Source of the DNA: Candidatus Synechococcus calcipolaris G9
Lineage (GTDB): Bacteria; Cyanobacteriota; Cyanobacteriia; Thermosynechococcales; Thermosynechococcaceae
Length of the DNA: 64,000 bases
Assembly: GCF_029582805.1 (NCBI RefSeq)
Contig: NZ_JAKKUT010000002.1
Coordinates: forward strand, 830,001-894,000
Direction: 5' to 3'
The notes beneath the pieces were generated by a model that saw only the letters and a list, made by a program, of their open reading frames with translations, did not search any database and was not told the origin of the DNA. Positions 10,339 to 18,639 of the stretch are shown piece after piece; the first letter of the stretch is position 1, and every line of letters begins with the position of its first letter. The position numbers and the translations under genes are program-made.

Positions 10339-11199
10339 ATGATCCACCATCAACTCCAGCGTCTGCGATCCCTGATTAATGAAATGGATACGGCTCTGAT
10401 TGCCTATTCCGGTGGCATTGATAGTACCTTAGTCGCAAAAGTTGCCTACGATGTTCTCGGCGATGGGGCGGTGGCTGTGACGGCAGTATCTCCTTCCCTA
10501 CTGATGGCGGATTTAGAAGATGCCCGAATTCAAGCGGCGGCTATTGGCATTCGCCATCAACTCATTGAAACCCAAGAACTCAGTAATCCAAACTATGCCA
10601 AGAATCCAGTTAATCGCTGCTATTTTTGTAAAAGTGAACTCCATGATTGCCTGCGGAGTTTAGCCCAGGGGTTGGGGTATCCCTACGTCATGGATGGGGT
10701 GAATGCCGATGACCTATCAGACTATCGGCCAGGCATTGCGGCAGCGCAGGAACGGGGGGTGCGATCGCCCCTAGCGGAAGTGGGCATGACCAAGTTAGAT
10801 GTGCGACAAATGGCGAAGCATCTGGGGTTGCCCTGGTGGAATAAGCCCGCCCAACCCTGTTTAAGCTCTCGTTTTCCCTATGGCGAAGAAATTACCGTTG
10901 AAAAACTACAGCGGGTGGGCCACGCGGAGCATTATCTGCGGAAATTAGGCTGGACAGAACTGCGGGTGCGAAGTCAAGGGGATACGGCCCGGATTGAACT
11001 GCCCCCCAGTCAAATTCAAGACTTTGTGATGGGTACGAACCTAGTAACCCTCGTGGCGGACTTGCAAGGGTTTGGTTTTCGCTATATCACACTAGATTTA
11101 GAAGGGTTTCGCAGCGGTAAACTCAATCAAGGCCTGGCCCAAGCTTCCGTAGGTTCTATCGATCTCGAGATTACTTCCCCCTCCACGTCTATCCCCTAA
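10339..11199 (+). CDS. larE: ATP-dependent sacrificial sulfur transferase LarE
   Basis: 286 residues. The PP-loop AYSGGIDST near the N-terminus activates the substrate carboxylate with ATP, and the family's sulfur-donor cysteine region is seen as PCLSSRFPYGE. An additional NRCYFCKSEL motif near residue 95 is also typical. LarE builds the nickel-pincer cofactor of lactate racemase and related enzymes together with LarB and LarC; neither is in this window, so the partner genes must be elsewhere if the pathway is complete. The start at 10339 is the only Met near the domain boundary. Confidence 0.85.
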   Translation: MIHHQLQRLRSLINEMDTALIAYSGGIDSTLVAKVAYDVLGDGAVAVTAVSPSLLMADLEDARIQAAAIGIRHQLIETQELSNPNYAKNPVNRCYFCKSELHDCLRSLAQGLGYPYVMDGVNADDLSDYRPGIAAAQERGVRSPLAEVGMTKLDVRQMAKHLGLPWWNKPAQPCLSSRFPYGEEITVEKLQRVGHAEHYLRKLGWTELRVRSQGDTARIELPPSQIQDFVMGTNLVTLVADLQGFGFRYITLDLEGFRSGKLNQGLAQASVGSIDLEITSPSTSIP

Positions 11200-11212
11200 C
11201 CCCTATTTCCCC

Positions 11213-11511
11213 ATGAGTACCCTCACCCCTGCCAAAATCTATATTGCAGATGAGTATCTGACTCCACTGAAAAGTACGATCGCGGCAACAAGTTCACGGC
11301 CTATCGCACAATTCCGGCGTTTAAGGAGTATCTGCTGATCTCTCAGGAGAAGCCCCAGGTTGAGCAATACATCAAACAAGCCGAAAACCAGTGGTTATTC
11401 AGCGAATACCATGATCTCAGCGAATCTTTTTTACTTCAGTCCGTCGGGGTCACGATCTCCCTCACTGACCTCTACGAGGCCGTTTTTACTGACATCCTCC
11501 CGATGCTGTAG
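11213..11511 (+). pseudogene. Uma2 (DUF820) gene remnant
   Basis: An ATG at 11213 opens a Uma2-like N-terminus (MSTLTPAKIYIADEYL). From 11275, in a different frame, the sequence reads a typical Uma2 C-terminus (YDRGNKFTAYRTIPAFKEYL, ending at a TAG at 11511). The central catalytic half is missing, so this is an internally deleted, frameshifted gene. It starts 13 bases after larE and abuts an IS3-family remnant. Confidence 0.75.
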
Positions 11512-11516
11512 CTTAC

Positions 11517-11738
11517 TTCCCACTGAATAGAGCATGTTCCTTAAACCCATTTCTAGGGCAACTTGACTGATAGGCTTGCCTGACTACTTCACAATTGCCA
11601 CAGCTACTGACCGATGGTCAGGAAAATTCTCTTTTTCTTCAGTAGTAAACGTTCGTCTTGGTTTTTGGCTCATTTGGACATTCTCCTTCATTGGCGACTC
11701 TTGGAGTTTGTCCACTTTTTTTAGTCAGGGTCAGGCAT
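11517..11738 (-). mobile_element. IS3-family remnant (orfA start and one end)
   Basis: On the minus strand an ATG at 11673, preceded by a GGAGA ribosome site, reads MSQKPRRTFTTEEKENF and continues into AVAIVK, an in-frame TAG, then SGKPISQVALEMGLRNMLYS. That is the helix-turn-helix start of an IS3-family OrfA with one nonsense codon. Upstream, 11711-11738 reads like an IS3 terminal end (TGACCCTGACTAAAAAAAG on the minus strand). The rest of the transposase (orfB, other end) is absent. This is a dead fragment joined directly to the broken Uma2 gene. Confidence 0.7.
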
Positions 11739-11781
11739 AATGTTCGCGCTCACCAGACGCAGATAAAATCGCAACTCCACA

Positions 11782-11816
11782 AGCAATCCTGATCTGTCCG
11801 CTGTACCAGGATTGCT
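11782..11816. terminator. Perfect 10-bp hairpin 3' of the Uma2 gene
   Basis: AGCAATCCTG and CAGGATTGCT form a perfect 10-base stem around a 15-base loop, just downstream of the minus-strand Uma2 stop codon. There is no T-run after it, so intrinsic termination is uncertain; it may instead stabilise the 3' end of the transcript. Confidence 0.4.
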
Positions 11817-11828
11817 ATGCCGCGATCG

Positions 11829-12455
11829 CTACCTACCGGCCCTCAACACTTGTTCAGCCGTCAGTTTCAAACCTGAGAAAGTTGAAGAAACAATCGTCTG
11901 ACTGCCTCGAAATTGCTGAATTTCATACTCTCCATCTACTAGCGTACAGATAGAGAGGGTGGGTTGTTTGGGCTTCCCAATATGTCGAGTACCCCCTAAT
12001 CCTGCGTAGTCTGCAATCCAATATTCAGGGATGCCTAACGCTGCGTAGTCTTCAAGCTTACGAGCATAATCATTTTGCCAGTTGCTACTTACAACTTCCG
12101 CTACAAATTTAATCGAAGTGCCTAGAGTCAAGATCGACTGGTCATACCAAAGCGGCTCTTGGGTCAGTTCACCTTGATCGACAACTGCGATATCAGGACG
12201 AAATGTCGTCATACCAGTTTTAGAAGGGCGCAACAGCCCCCGCTGGAGGACAAACCAAGGTAAACCTAATCCGTCGATCTGAACACATATCTTCGTCGTT
12301 ATGAAGGCTGCAACCTCCTCATGCAAGCCTGTTGGTTCCAAGTCGAACACCTCTCCGTCGATTAGTTCGTAGCGGTTATCATCACGGTAATGAGCGAGAA
12401 ACTCGTCAACGCTAAGTAGCTTCTGTTGAATTGCGTGATCGACTGTAATAGCCAT
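11829..12455 (-). CDS. Uma2 family (DUF820) endonuclease-like protein
   Basis: 208 residues with the PD-(D/E)xK-type fold signature of Uma2 proteins: YELIDGEV near residue 29, RPDIAVVD near 88, the acid in FVAEVVS near 117, and RKLEDYAALGIPEYWIAD supplying the Lys and the last strand. These proteins are very abundant in cyanobacterial genomes, often in many copies, and their biological role is not established. It appears intact, unlike the remnant 300 bases away. Confidence 0.85.
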   Translation of the reverse strand: MAITVDHAIQQKLLSVDEFLAHYRDDNRYELIDGEVFDLEPTGLHEEVAAFITTKICVQIDGLGLPWFVLQRGLLRPSKTGMTTFRPDIAVVDQGELTQEPLWYDQSILTLGTSIKFVAEVVSSNWQNDYARKLEDYAALGIPEYWIADYAGLGGTRHIGKPKQPTLSICTLVDGEYEIQQFRGSQTIVSSTFSGLKLTAEQVLRAGR

Positions 12456-12593
12456 AAGTCAACTTAGCCTAATCAGTGCCTCAAGTCTACCAAATTGAGT
12501 ATGTAAAACGCATGACCAATCGAGCCTCTGACTGCTTTGCCTTGAAGTACTAGTAGGCAGTCTTGCGACTAAACCCAATCTAAGGATCAAGCG

Positions 12594-12690
12594 GCATAAC
12601 CGCCTTCGCTTCACCGGCGCAAAAGAGATTTTAGACAATCCCACAGCCATTGCATAGACCTGAGCGTTCGAGTGCAAGCAACTGTTAATT
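12594..12690. other. Weak attC-like site
   Basis: GCATAAC at the left and GTTAATT at the right bracket 97 bases. Next to them TTCGCTTCAC and GTGCAAGCAA can pair over nine base pairs with two single-base bulges, the layout of an integron attC site. The outer boxes fit the consensus poorly and the stem is short. It matters because, together with the site at 13463-13550, it would bracket the RelB/YafQ pair. The 12456-12867 gap otherwise shows no convincing gene. Confidence 0.3.
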
Positions 12691-12867
12691 TGTAGGAATG
12701 AGGATATGTTAATTGCCCCCACAAACCTTACCAAAGGCAAGAGGCGATCGCGCTTGCGCCTTCGTACCATTTTGTGATACAAATCGAATACAAACTACAG
12801 CATATTAATCTTTTTCTTCAGCACATCTGAGCTAAAGGTACGAGGTTTCTAGCGAGAAGGTTTACCC

Positions 12868-13125
12868 ATGAAAACTCAGACAACAAAAGTTCAAGCAAGG
12901 ATGAGCCCAAACCTAAAAGCAAGGGCAGAGGAGATTTTTGCTGAGTTGGGGATTACGTCAACCGAGGCGATCCGTATGTTGTATCAACAGGTGATACTCC
13001 GTCGAGGTTTGCCTTTTGCAGTAGAAATTCCAAATGAGATTACGTTGGCTGCGATCGCAGAAGCAGAAGATCCTGAGCGATTGGAGACTGTTGACGATAT
13101 TGACGTTTTTCTGGCAAGCCTTTAG
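12868..13125 (+). CDS. RelB/DinJ-family antitoxin
   Basis: 85 residues with the ribbon-helix-helix N-terminus of RelB/DinJ antitoxins (TTKVQARMSPNLKARAEEIF then GITSTEAIRMLYQQV) and an acidic C-terminus (AEDPERLETVDDIDVFL) of the kind that wraps the toxin. It would bind its own promoter and neutralise the toxin encoded 20 bases downstream. Confidence 0.85.
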   Translation: MKTQTTKVQARMSPNLKARAEEIFAELGITSTEAIRMLYQQVILRRGLPFAVEIPNEITLAAIAEAEDPERLETVDDIDVFLASL

Positions 13126-13145
13126 TGTTTACCAAAGACTAATTA

Positions 13146-13439
13146 GTGCGTGAGGAAAAAATTACCAGTCAATTCAAGAAAGATGCAAGGGCTGCTAAAG
13201 CTCGCGGTAAAGACATGGCTAAGCTGGCATCTGTCATCAAAAAACTTCAAGCAGATGAACCACTGGACTCCCGTTATAAGGATCATGTTCTTCTTGGGGG
13301 TTGGAAGCCAAAAAGGGAATGTCATATCGAACCAGACTGGCTCTTGATTTATGACACCTCGCAGCCAGGGTTACTGATCTTAGTCAGAACAGGCAGCCAC
13401 TCTGATCTATTTGAAAAGACTAAGCGGAAGAAAAAATAG
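13146..13439 (+). CDS. YafQ-family mRNA interferase toxin
   Basis: 97 residues, GTG start. It has the YafQ pattern of a basic N-terminal helix pair and a C-terminal core with histidines and acids in HIEPDWLLIYD and RTGSHSDLF, corresponding by position to the catalytic His/Asp set of E. coli YafQ (here H60, D64, D70, H85). YafQ cleaves mRNA on the ribosome. All core residues are present, so it is probably active. It is paired with the RelB/DinJ antitoxin, and its stop is 23 bases before an attC-like site. Confidence 0.85.
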   Translation: MREEKITSQFKKDARAAKARGKDMAKLASVIKKLQADEPLDSRYKDHVLLGGWKPKRECHIEPDWLLIYDTSQPGLLILVRTGSHSDLFEKTKRKKK

Positions 13440-13462
13440 CCCTCTTGCAATCACCCACTGAA

Positions 13463-13550
13463 ACCTAACGGTATAGTTCAGCGGTGGTGAGGGACGATCG
13501 CCTCGTGACATAGCTCTATGGATCCCGTCCGTTGCAACGCCATATTAGGC
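13463..13550 (-). other. attC-like recombination site 1
   Basis: An 88-base imperfect palindrome. On the plus strand it opens with ACCTAAC and closes with ATTAGGC (R boxes). Inside, GTTCAGCGG pairs with CCGTTGCAAC over nine pairs with a single bulged base, the hallmark of integron attC L boxes; the inner part holds CATAG-CT-CTATG. Read on the minus strand its crossover box is GTTAGGT, a perfect GTTRRRY. I assign minus orientation because the adjoining 6-kb operon reads that way. Confidence 0.7.
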
Positions 13551-13719
13551 TGAGGCGCGGATTAGAGGGCCGCTCAACCTAATTTTTCAGTATAGACATA
13601 AATCTTGCAACTGGGGCGAGATCGAGATCGCTCTTCACGACAGGTGCGCTGACAAGACCAATGCTCTCCCAGTAACCAGAAGTGAACAAGGCGAAGAGGT
13701 TCCCAGCGCAGTAGCATAA
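13463..13719 (-). repeat. Small cassette, copy 1
   Basis: A unit of about 257 bases running on the minus strand from a GTTATGC box (13714-13720) to attC-like site 1. It is strongly similar to a second copy at 19777-20015, most clearly over 13465-13670 with few differences at constant offset 6314. A short minus-strand reading frame ending GLVSAPVVKSDLDLAPVARF plus seven residues is kept in both copies, but I find no good start for it. The two copies bracket the three-gene operon. Confidence 0.75.
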
Positions 13720-13800
13720 CGTTCCTGCTGAGCGGCTGCATGTAGCCTTTGCAACACAACCAAAATCTCCCAACAGTCCGCTCCAGCAGGTTTGTTAGCT
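13714..13800 (-). other. attC-like recombination site of the 6-kb cassette
   Basis: An 87-base site. The outer boxes are GCATAAC and GTTAGCT on the plus strand. Three bases inside each are CCTGCTGAGCGG and CCGCTCCAGCAGG, which pair perfectly over 12 base pairs with exactly one extrahelical base. Equal 3-base spacers, one bulge and a long unpaired centre are the structural definition of an attC site. On the minus strand it lies just 3' of the STAND gene, where the attC of a cassette carrying that operon should be. Confidence 0.75.
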
Positions 13801-13963
13801 TCTAATCTAATTCCCCTATATCCAGTTGCAGACTGAGAAAGTTATTAGAACTCTGATATGGCAATTAGTTTAGATTATTTGTAGCTAAGAAGCTTGATTG
13901 ACTAACTAATCTATTTCCCTTCGCCAACTTGAACCTTATTAATTCGGATAGGAGGTGATTTAG

Positions 13964-16900
13964 TCATTCATAGCGCTTGATAAAAATGTACACGACATAA
14001 GCTGGATCTGGGCGATTGGAACTATTAAAGAATTTGTTAGCTAGGTTCGATGAATATTGACGTTCGCCCCAGACAGCCCAAACAAGAGCAAGATTATTTT
14101 CCTTAAGGAAGTCTCTCAATAATTCCTCCCGTATGTAGAACATTGACTGGCTATTGTTGAAATCATCGCTACGATCAGAAAATTCATATGTTGCTCTCAC
14201 CCCTTTAGTTGTAACCAGATCGAAAGTTTGTGATTGACCGATTAGTTTCAAATCTGAGGCAATCTCTTTTGCTAATGTAGTGGCATGGCTAACATTATTG
14301 GCAATGCTACGACTACTTTCCCAACGAAAGTCGCAGACCGGAATGAGTGCATGATATGTGATTATATCTTGCTGTACTTCCTTAACCTCCACAAGTATTT
14401 CACGGACTTCAATACGTTCAAGTTCTTCTTCGCTGAGTTTTTGATCGTCCTCATCGTATGCGTTAACACCTAATAAGCGAAGTCTAACTATATCGACATG
14501 ACTCAAATCTAGCTGTTTACCATCTAAAAAGAATCTTGGTTCCATCCGCTCAACTTGAACAGTCTCCTCCTTCACAACGAACGAGAACTCACAAGCGCTA
14601 TTTTCAGGAAACGTTTCACACCACGGAATCTCGCCTGAAAACGTATAGCCAACCGATGGCTTTTCAGGCAACCATCTTCCACCTAAGTTTTGATTGGATA
14701 GATGCTCTAAAAAAGAATCAGCCTCGCTAGACAAGACGAGAAAACTTCGGATGAAGCAAAAAATATTTCGACCAAGAGTTTCGTTTTCCTGTGCTATATA
14801 GCCATCTAACATAACCCAAGGCCCAGCTTCGTTTTGAATCTCCGCTATTTGAAGATAGGGGTTTACATCAGGTAGTGCTCCATTGGTGATCCATTCCTTC
14901 ATCTCCATGTCAGGATCGCCAAGGAAGTCTGCGTGTATAAGGTGAACCTTTGGTGACTGCTCTGGAAAACTTGGGTCAATATCTAGATCCCAGTTCCAAT
15001 CACGCTCACTGGATCTCTCAATTTTTCCTAAATCATGTAACAGACCAGTCATCTCATAGAAGGCAATCCATGAATACTTCTTCCCATAGCGCTCTATCTT
15101 CTTAGTATCACTTCCTGTTCTATTCCAGCGGTGCTCGTTTTCTATTGAGCTTTCAATATCCTTAAACTTTTCACTTGACCATCCAAGCTGCTCGATTCGC
15201 CAAAGAATTTGTGATCTGACTTTGCTATACTCAGCGTTTTGGAAATCATAGTTGCTGCGACCTGGCACCAAACTTCCGATAGTATAGTTTTCAAAATCCA
15301 TTCCTAATGGTGAATCTGCACCATAACGCCTTTCTCTAGATTCTTCACTTTCGCCCCAATCGCGAAGTCCCCCTTCAAATGGAGCTTTACTTCTTTGAAT
15401 CTCCTCAGAAGTGAAAAGCTCAGGATGATGTATAGAAACCATTTCTATAATTCGGCTTCCGTACTCTCTCATGAGGGAATGTGTAGTGCTAAATGGTGCG
15501 CTTTCTGCAAACATTGAGTCATAGATACTCCGCACATAGGTCGGTAAGGTTTCAGTCACAAACGTTTGGTCGCCTAAATCCACATGCCGTGCCATTGCAA
15601 CTCCATAGCTTGCAGCAAGCATTCGCTCTGGGACATAAGGATCATTAATTGCAAGTGCCGTTAAGCTCTCTTCAAATAGTGCTGCGGGGTTTCTCCGTCC
15701 AAACCAGTACAATGCACGGGTTGCTACATCACGAAGTTCTCGGTCTGTAGAGGTCAAAAGCCACATGACCCACTTTGCACGCAGTCGATCAGAATCAGTC
15801 CGAAAGTCCTGCTGTTGTTTCCACCTACCCTCTATTGCTAGTAGATCGTTCAATCTCTCGGATCGTGTTTCTCGAATCCACTCAGTCCAGATAAGATCTC
15901 GCCCAGAAACTGACATTGCTCGGAGTGTTTCATCAAGAAAAGCAGCATTAAGTGGGTGGAGCGCTACTGCACGGGCTACTTGAAATCGAACGAATAGACG
16001 ACTTCTAAATCTTGAGGATTCATGTGAAAGGCTCAATAAAGCGCTTACTGTCTCTTGGTCTAAATACTCTGCATCTATTTCAGCCGCCAATGCAATAGCG
16101 TTTTTCTTTAACGGCTCTGATACATGCCGCCAAATTTGTTTCCCTTGCATTCGGCGTGGAGTCAGTGTGACCAGAGATCCAAGTATGTCAAATGCCAATT
16201 CGTGGCTAGTATTACCAGTAAATAGTGCAACAATCTCAGGGTTATTCAGCCAAGCAAAGGAAGTATCCCGCGCGTATTTAGTGAGAAGAGCATTAGCGAC
16301 AATATACCCTCCCAATGCATCATAAGTTGGCGTGACTACATACTCATACGGTTCAAAACCTGGGTTCTTGAAGAGAATCCCTTCCTGTGCCAGAAGATTA
16401 ACGATACTGCTATTCCATGAACGAGAAGCATCAGATGCTGCATCACGAAAGCTTGCCTCGCTAACCTCTCGCTTCCCACACTTCCATAATTCAATTCCAA
16501 GTACGTAAACTGCTCTATCCACTTCATTTGCAGCGTAACTATGGCTGAGGTTAGTCATCTGTGAAATGCGCTCAGCAGCATTAGCAACATATTTTTCAAA
16601 TAGTGGTGCAAGCGAAGTAGGAAAATAATCAATCTTGACTTCAGATTCTTTTTTCGGGTTGGTGACCTCGCAGAATATTCTCAACGTTAGTGGGTGTTGT
16701 AAAAACTCCGCAGGAATCTCTGAATCGCCGGGGTCTATTTTGAAGTGGCTAAAATACTTTTCGATCGCCTCATCAACATCACCTCCAAACCCCTCACTTT
16801 CTATTGTCTTTATGCCATCAGGAAGAGCCATGACTGCAAATGATTCTCTAGTCTCAGTTTGTGACTCTCGATACTGATGCCAATCTTCCTTCTTCCGTTC

Positions 16901-18226
16901 TCCAGTTCTTAATGTGCAGACTACTAGAACGTTAGGAAATTTCTTCATAATCTCGCTAAGTGAAGCTAATTCAGGCTTCCAATCTTTGGGATTCTCAGCT
17001 TCGTTAAGTCCATCAATTAAGATTGGTAATCGACAACAAGAACGTTTACCAGCCGCATCTACTGCTGCCATTAACATCTCTATGCTCGGCATAGGAATGC
17101 CATTAATTGAGATGCTTTTTGCAAGATCGTCAAGAGACTGCCCTCTGTGAAGATTACGACCTTGGAGAAAAACGCCAGCAGGTCTCTTCTCCTGGGGAGC
17201 AGTTAATTGAGCAGCCATCTGCGTTTTACCACTACCTGCATCTGCTAAAACCCCAACCAGACCAACTCCGAGAAATTCTTCAGCTTCGTCGAGGAGTTCT
17301 TGCGCTGTGTACATATCGTCTAGCGCGTTAGTGGCATGTAGTGCTGCTGGATGGTTTGCAGACCGTAAGTGTCTAGGAGTCGAGCGAACGTCTATATTGA
17401 TTAATATTTTGCGTTCCTTTAGTTTTTGCTGGATAACATCAAGGTCTCCATCTGCAAGGATTTGATGAAAATTGATCAGAGTATCAGCAAACGCTGAGCA
17501 AGCATCAATAAAAGAGGTTATGTAGGGTTTTAATCTGGGTACAGCGCCGTCTAACTCACACGATAGTAAGTCAGATATGTTCTTCAAATGCTCCCCGACT
17601 TCAATCAATTGTCCCCATGAGTCAACCTCTCCCAGCATTCGCCGAATCATCCGCTCGGCATCAACGGCTTGGTGGACTGGTACTAGCCAGCGCTCTTGAA
17701 TTGGCTGAATTGCTATCCTGTGTCGTTCTGCGAGATTACTTGGAGTTAAAACCTGCTCACCAAAGTAGGTGCTTCTGAGTATTAGGGCATCGCCACTTAG
17801 GTAAGTATCAACTTCTTCCTCAGCCCATAAGTGCAAATTGTATTGTGTCGAAAGACTGTGATACCAAGCCTGGTCTTTCTTACTGAGAGTATAGGGTGTC
17901 CAAAGAACCCAATCTGTGAGGTCTGGTAATACTCTTTCAGTAGTTGCAAGTGAATGTTCAATATCTTGACGACTTGCTGCATTTAGTGTTCCATCTTTAT
18001 TCCGCTGGTATAGTTTACATTGCCATCCAAACCAACGAGATGCATTGCCAAGCTGACATGGTTCAGTCAGTTTTATGTGAAATTCAACCCCAGGTTGATT
18101 AGCCAAAGCTTTGAAATCTCCAAATCGTCCATATTGCAGTCTTACGAGACCACGACATAGATTTTCAAAGTTACGGGTCTTGTCACCTGGAAGTGAATCA
18201 AATTTTGTCCAGTCTAGAGAAGGCAT
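13964..18226 (-). CDS. STAND NTPase with N-terminal restriction-nuclease-like domain
   Basis: A 1420-residue protein. Residues 1-140 look like a PD-(D/E)xK nuclease domain of Mrr type: FENLCRGLV around E21, E48 in PGVEFHI and the Q-x-K motif Q69-K71 in WFGWQCKLY. A P-loop NTPase of the STAND class follows, with Walker A ADAGSGKT at about 328-335, Walker B LPILIDGLNE ending at about 409, and an Arg-bearing CTLRTGER near 437. The remaining 900 residues are helical repeat-like (LRDVATRALYWFGRR) and end in a mixed alpha/beta region. Nuclease, STAND ATPase and long repeat sensor is the architecture of Avs-type antiphage proteins, which recognise a phage protein, assemble and cleave DNA. It is the last gene of an operon, 17 bases after the DUF6375-like gene. 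Defence is inferred; the nuclease assignment is moderately sure, the NTPase assignment very sure. Confidence 0.8.
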   Translation of the reverse strand: MPSLDWTKFDSLPGDKTRNFENLCRGLVRLQYGRFGDFKALANQPGVEFHIKLTEPCQLGNASRWFGWQCKLYQRNKDGTLNAASRQDIEHSLATTERVLPDLTDWVLWTPYTLSKKDQAWYHSLSTQYNLHLWAEEEVDTYLSGDALILRSTYFGEQVLTPSNLAERHRIAIQPIQERWLVPVHQAVDAERMIRRMLGEVDSWGQLIEVGEHLKNISDLLSCELDGAVPRLKPYITSFIDACSAFADTLINFHQILADGDLDVIQQKLKERKILINIDVRSTPRHLRSANHPAALHATNALDDMYTAQELLDEAEEFLGVGLVGVLADAGSGKTQMAAQLTAPQEKRPAGVFLQGRNLHRGQSLDDLAKSISINGIPMPSIEMLMAAVDAAGKRSCCRLPILIDGLNEAENPKDWKPELASLSEIMKKFPNVLVVCTLRTGERKKEDWHQYRESQTETRESFAVMALPDGIKTIESEGFGGDVDEAIEKYFSHFKIDPGDSEIPAEFLQHPLTLRIFCEVTNPKKESEVKIDYFPTSLAPLFEKYVANAAERISQMTNLSHSYAANEVDRAVYVLGIELWKCGKREVSEASFRDAASDASRSWNSSIVNLLAQEGILFKNPGFEPYEYVVTPTYDALGGYIVANALLTKYARDTSFAWLNNPEIVALFTGNTSHELAFDILGSLVTLTPRRMQGKQIWRHVSEPLKKNAIALAAEIDAEYLDQETVSALLSLSHESSRFRSRLFVRFQVARAVALHPLNAAFLDETLRAMSVSGRDLIWTEWIRETRSERLNDLLAIEGRWKQQQDFRTDSDRLRAKWVMWLLTSTDRELRDVATRALYWFGRRNPAALFEESLTALAINDPYVPERMLAASYGVAMARHVDLGDQTFVTETLPTYVRSIYDSMFAESAPFSTTHSLMREYGSRIIEMVSIHHPELFTSEEIQRSKAPFEGGLRDWGESEESRERRYGADSPLGMDFENYTIGSLVPGRSNYDFQNAEYSKVRSQILWRIEQLGWSSEKFKDIESSIENEHRWNRTGSDTKKIERYGKKYSWIAFYEMTGLLHDLGKIERSSERDWNWDLDIDPSFPEQSPKVHLIHADFLGDPDMEMKEWITNGALPDVNPYLQIAEIQNEAGPWVMLDGYIAQENETLGRNIFCFIRSFLVLSSEADSFLEHLSNQNLGGRWLPEKPSVGYTFSGEIPWCETFPENSACEFSFVVKEETVQVERMEPRFFLDGKQLDLSHVDIVRLRLLGVNAYDEDDQKLSEEELERIEVREILVEVKEVQQDIITYHALIPVCDFRWESSRSIANNVSHATTLAKEIASDLKLIGQSQTFDLVTTKGVRATYEFSDRSDDFNNSQSMFYIREELLRDFLKENNLALVWAVWGERQYSSNLANKFFNSSNRPDPAYVVYIFIKRYE

Positions 18227-18243
18227 TGCAGTATCTTAAAAGT

Positions 18244-18639
18244 CTATTTACCCCGACCATAATCAGTATCTGGGTAATCATGAGCTGAAAAAATCTCAAT
18301 TTTTGCTCCTCTATCAATCATAAGCTTGATAAAAGCAGAAACGTCCGATTCATCAGTAGTTAGAATCAATTTGTCTTCTTCTATTCGAGTGCTTATGTCA
18401 TACAAAAATTGCTCAAGTTCCAGAGGCCCAAGAGTATAGATATTTGCATCCTTTAAAAGAGCAAAAACTTCATCCTCAAATCGGTTTCGAGTTCTGCCAA
18501 CTTCTATTTTGTCAGTAAACTTTTCAGTAAGCTGGTCAATTGTTTGTTTGGTTTTTCTCGCGTCATCAACGCTCTTAAACTGCCCAATCATCACTAGATT
18601 CATTGAGTGCTCAGATCCATAGCCACGCCAAACTTTCAT
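18244..18639 (-). CDS. DUF6375-like small protein
   Basis: 131 residues starting MKVWRGYGSEHSMNLVMIG, which I recall as the opening of DUF6375 proteins; this is from memory. It alternates strands and helices (a ferredoxin-like alpha/beta pattern, with FKSVDDARKTKQTIDQL as the first helix) and has no cysteine, signal or membrane segment. Its start overlaps the stop of the radical SAM gene by 4 bases (ATGA), which implies translational coupling, and the STAND gene follows at once. A partner or substrate-presenting role for the radical SAM enzyme is possible but not shown. Confidence 0.7.
   Translation of the reverse strand: MKVWRGYGSEHSMNLVMIGQFKSVDDARKTKQTIDQLTEKFTDKIEVGRTRNRFEDEVFALLKDANIYTLGPLELEQFLYDISTRIEEDKLILTTDESDVSAFIKLMIDRGAKIEIFSAHDYPDTDYGRGK

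Noticed and set aside
12459-12782. 107-residue minus-strand ORF between Uma2 and RelB
   Set aside because: Basic, low-information sequence without ribosome site or family resemblance. It overlaps a weak attC-like site and the antitoxin promoter region.
13574-13759. Two overlapping small ORFs in cassette copy 1
   Set aside because: Only one frame (ending LDLAPVARF and a few more) is kept in copy 2, and it has no good start codon; the other frame is stopped early in copy 2. Listed as part of the repeat only.
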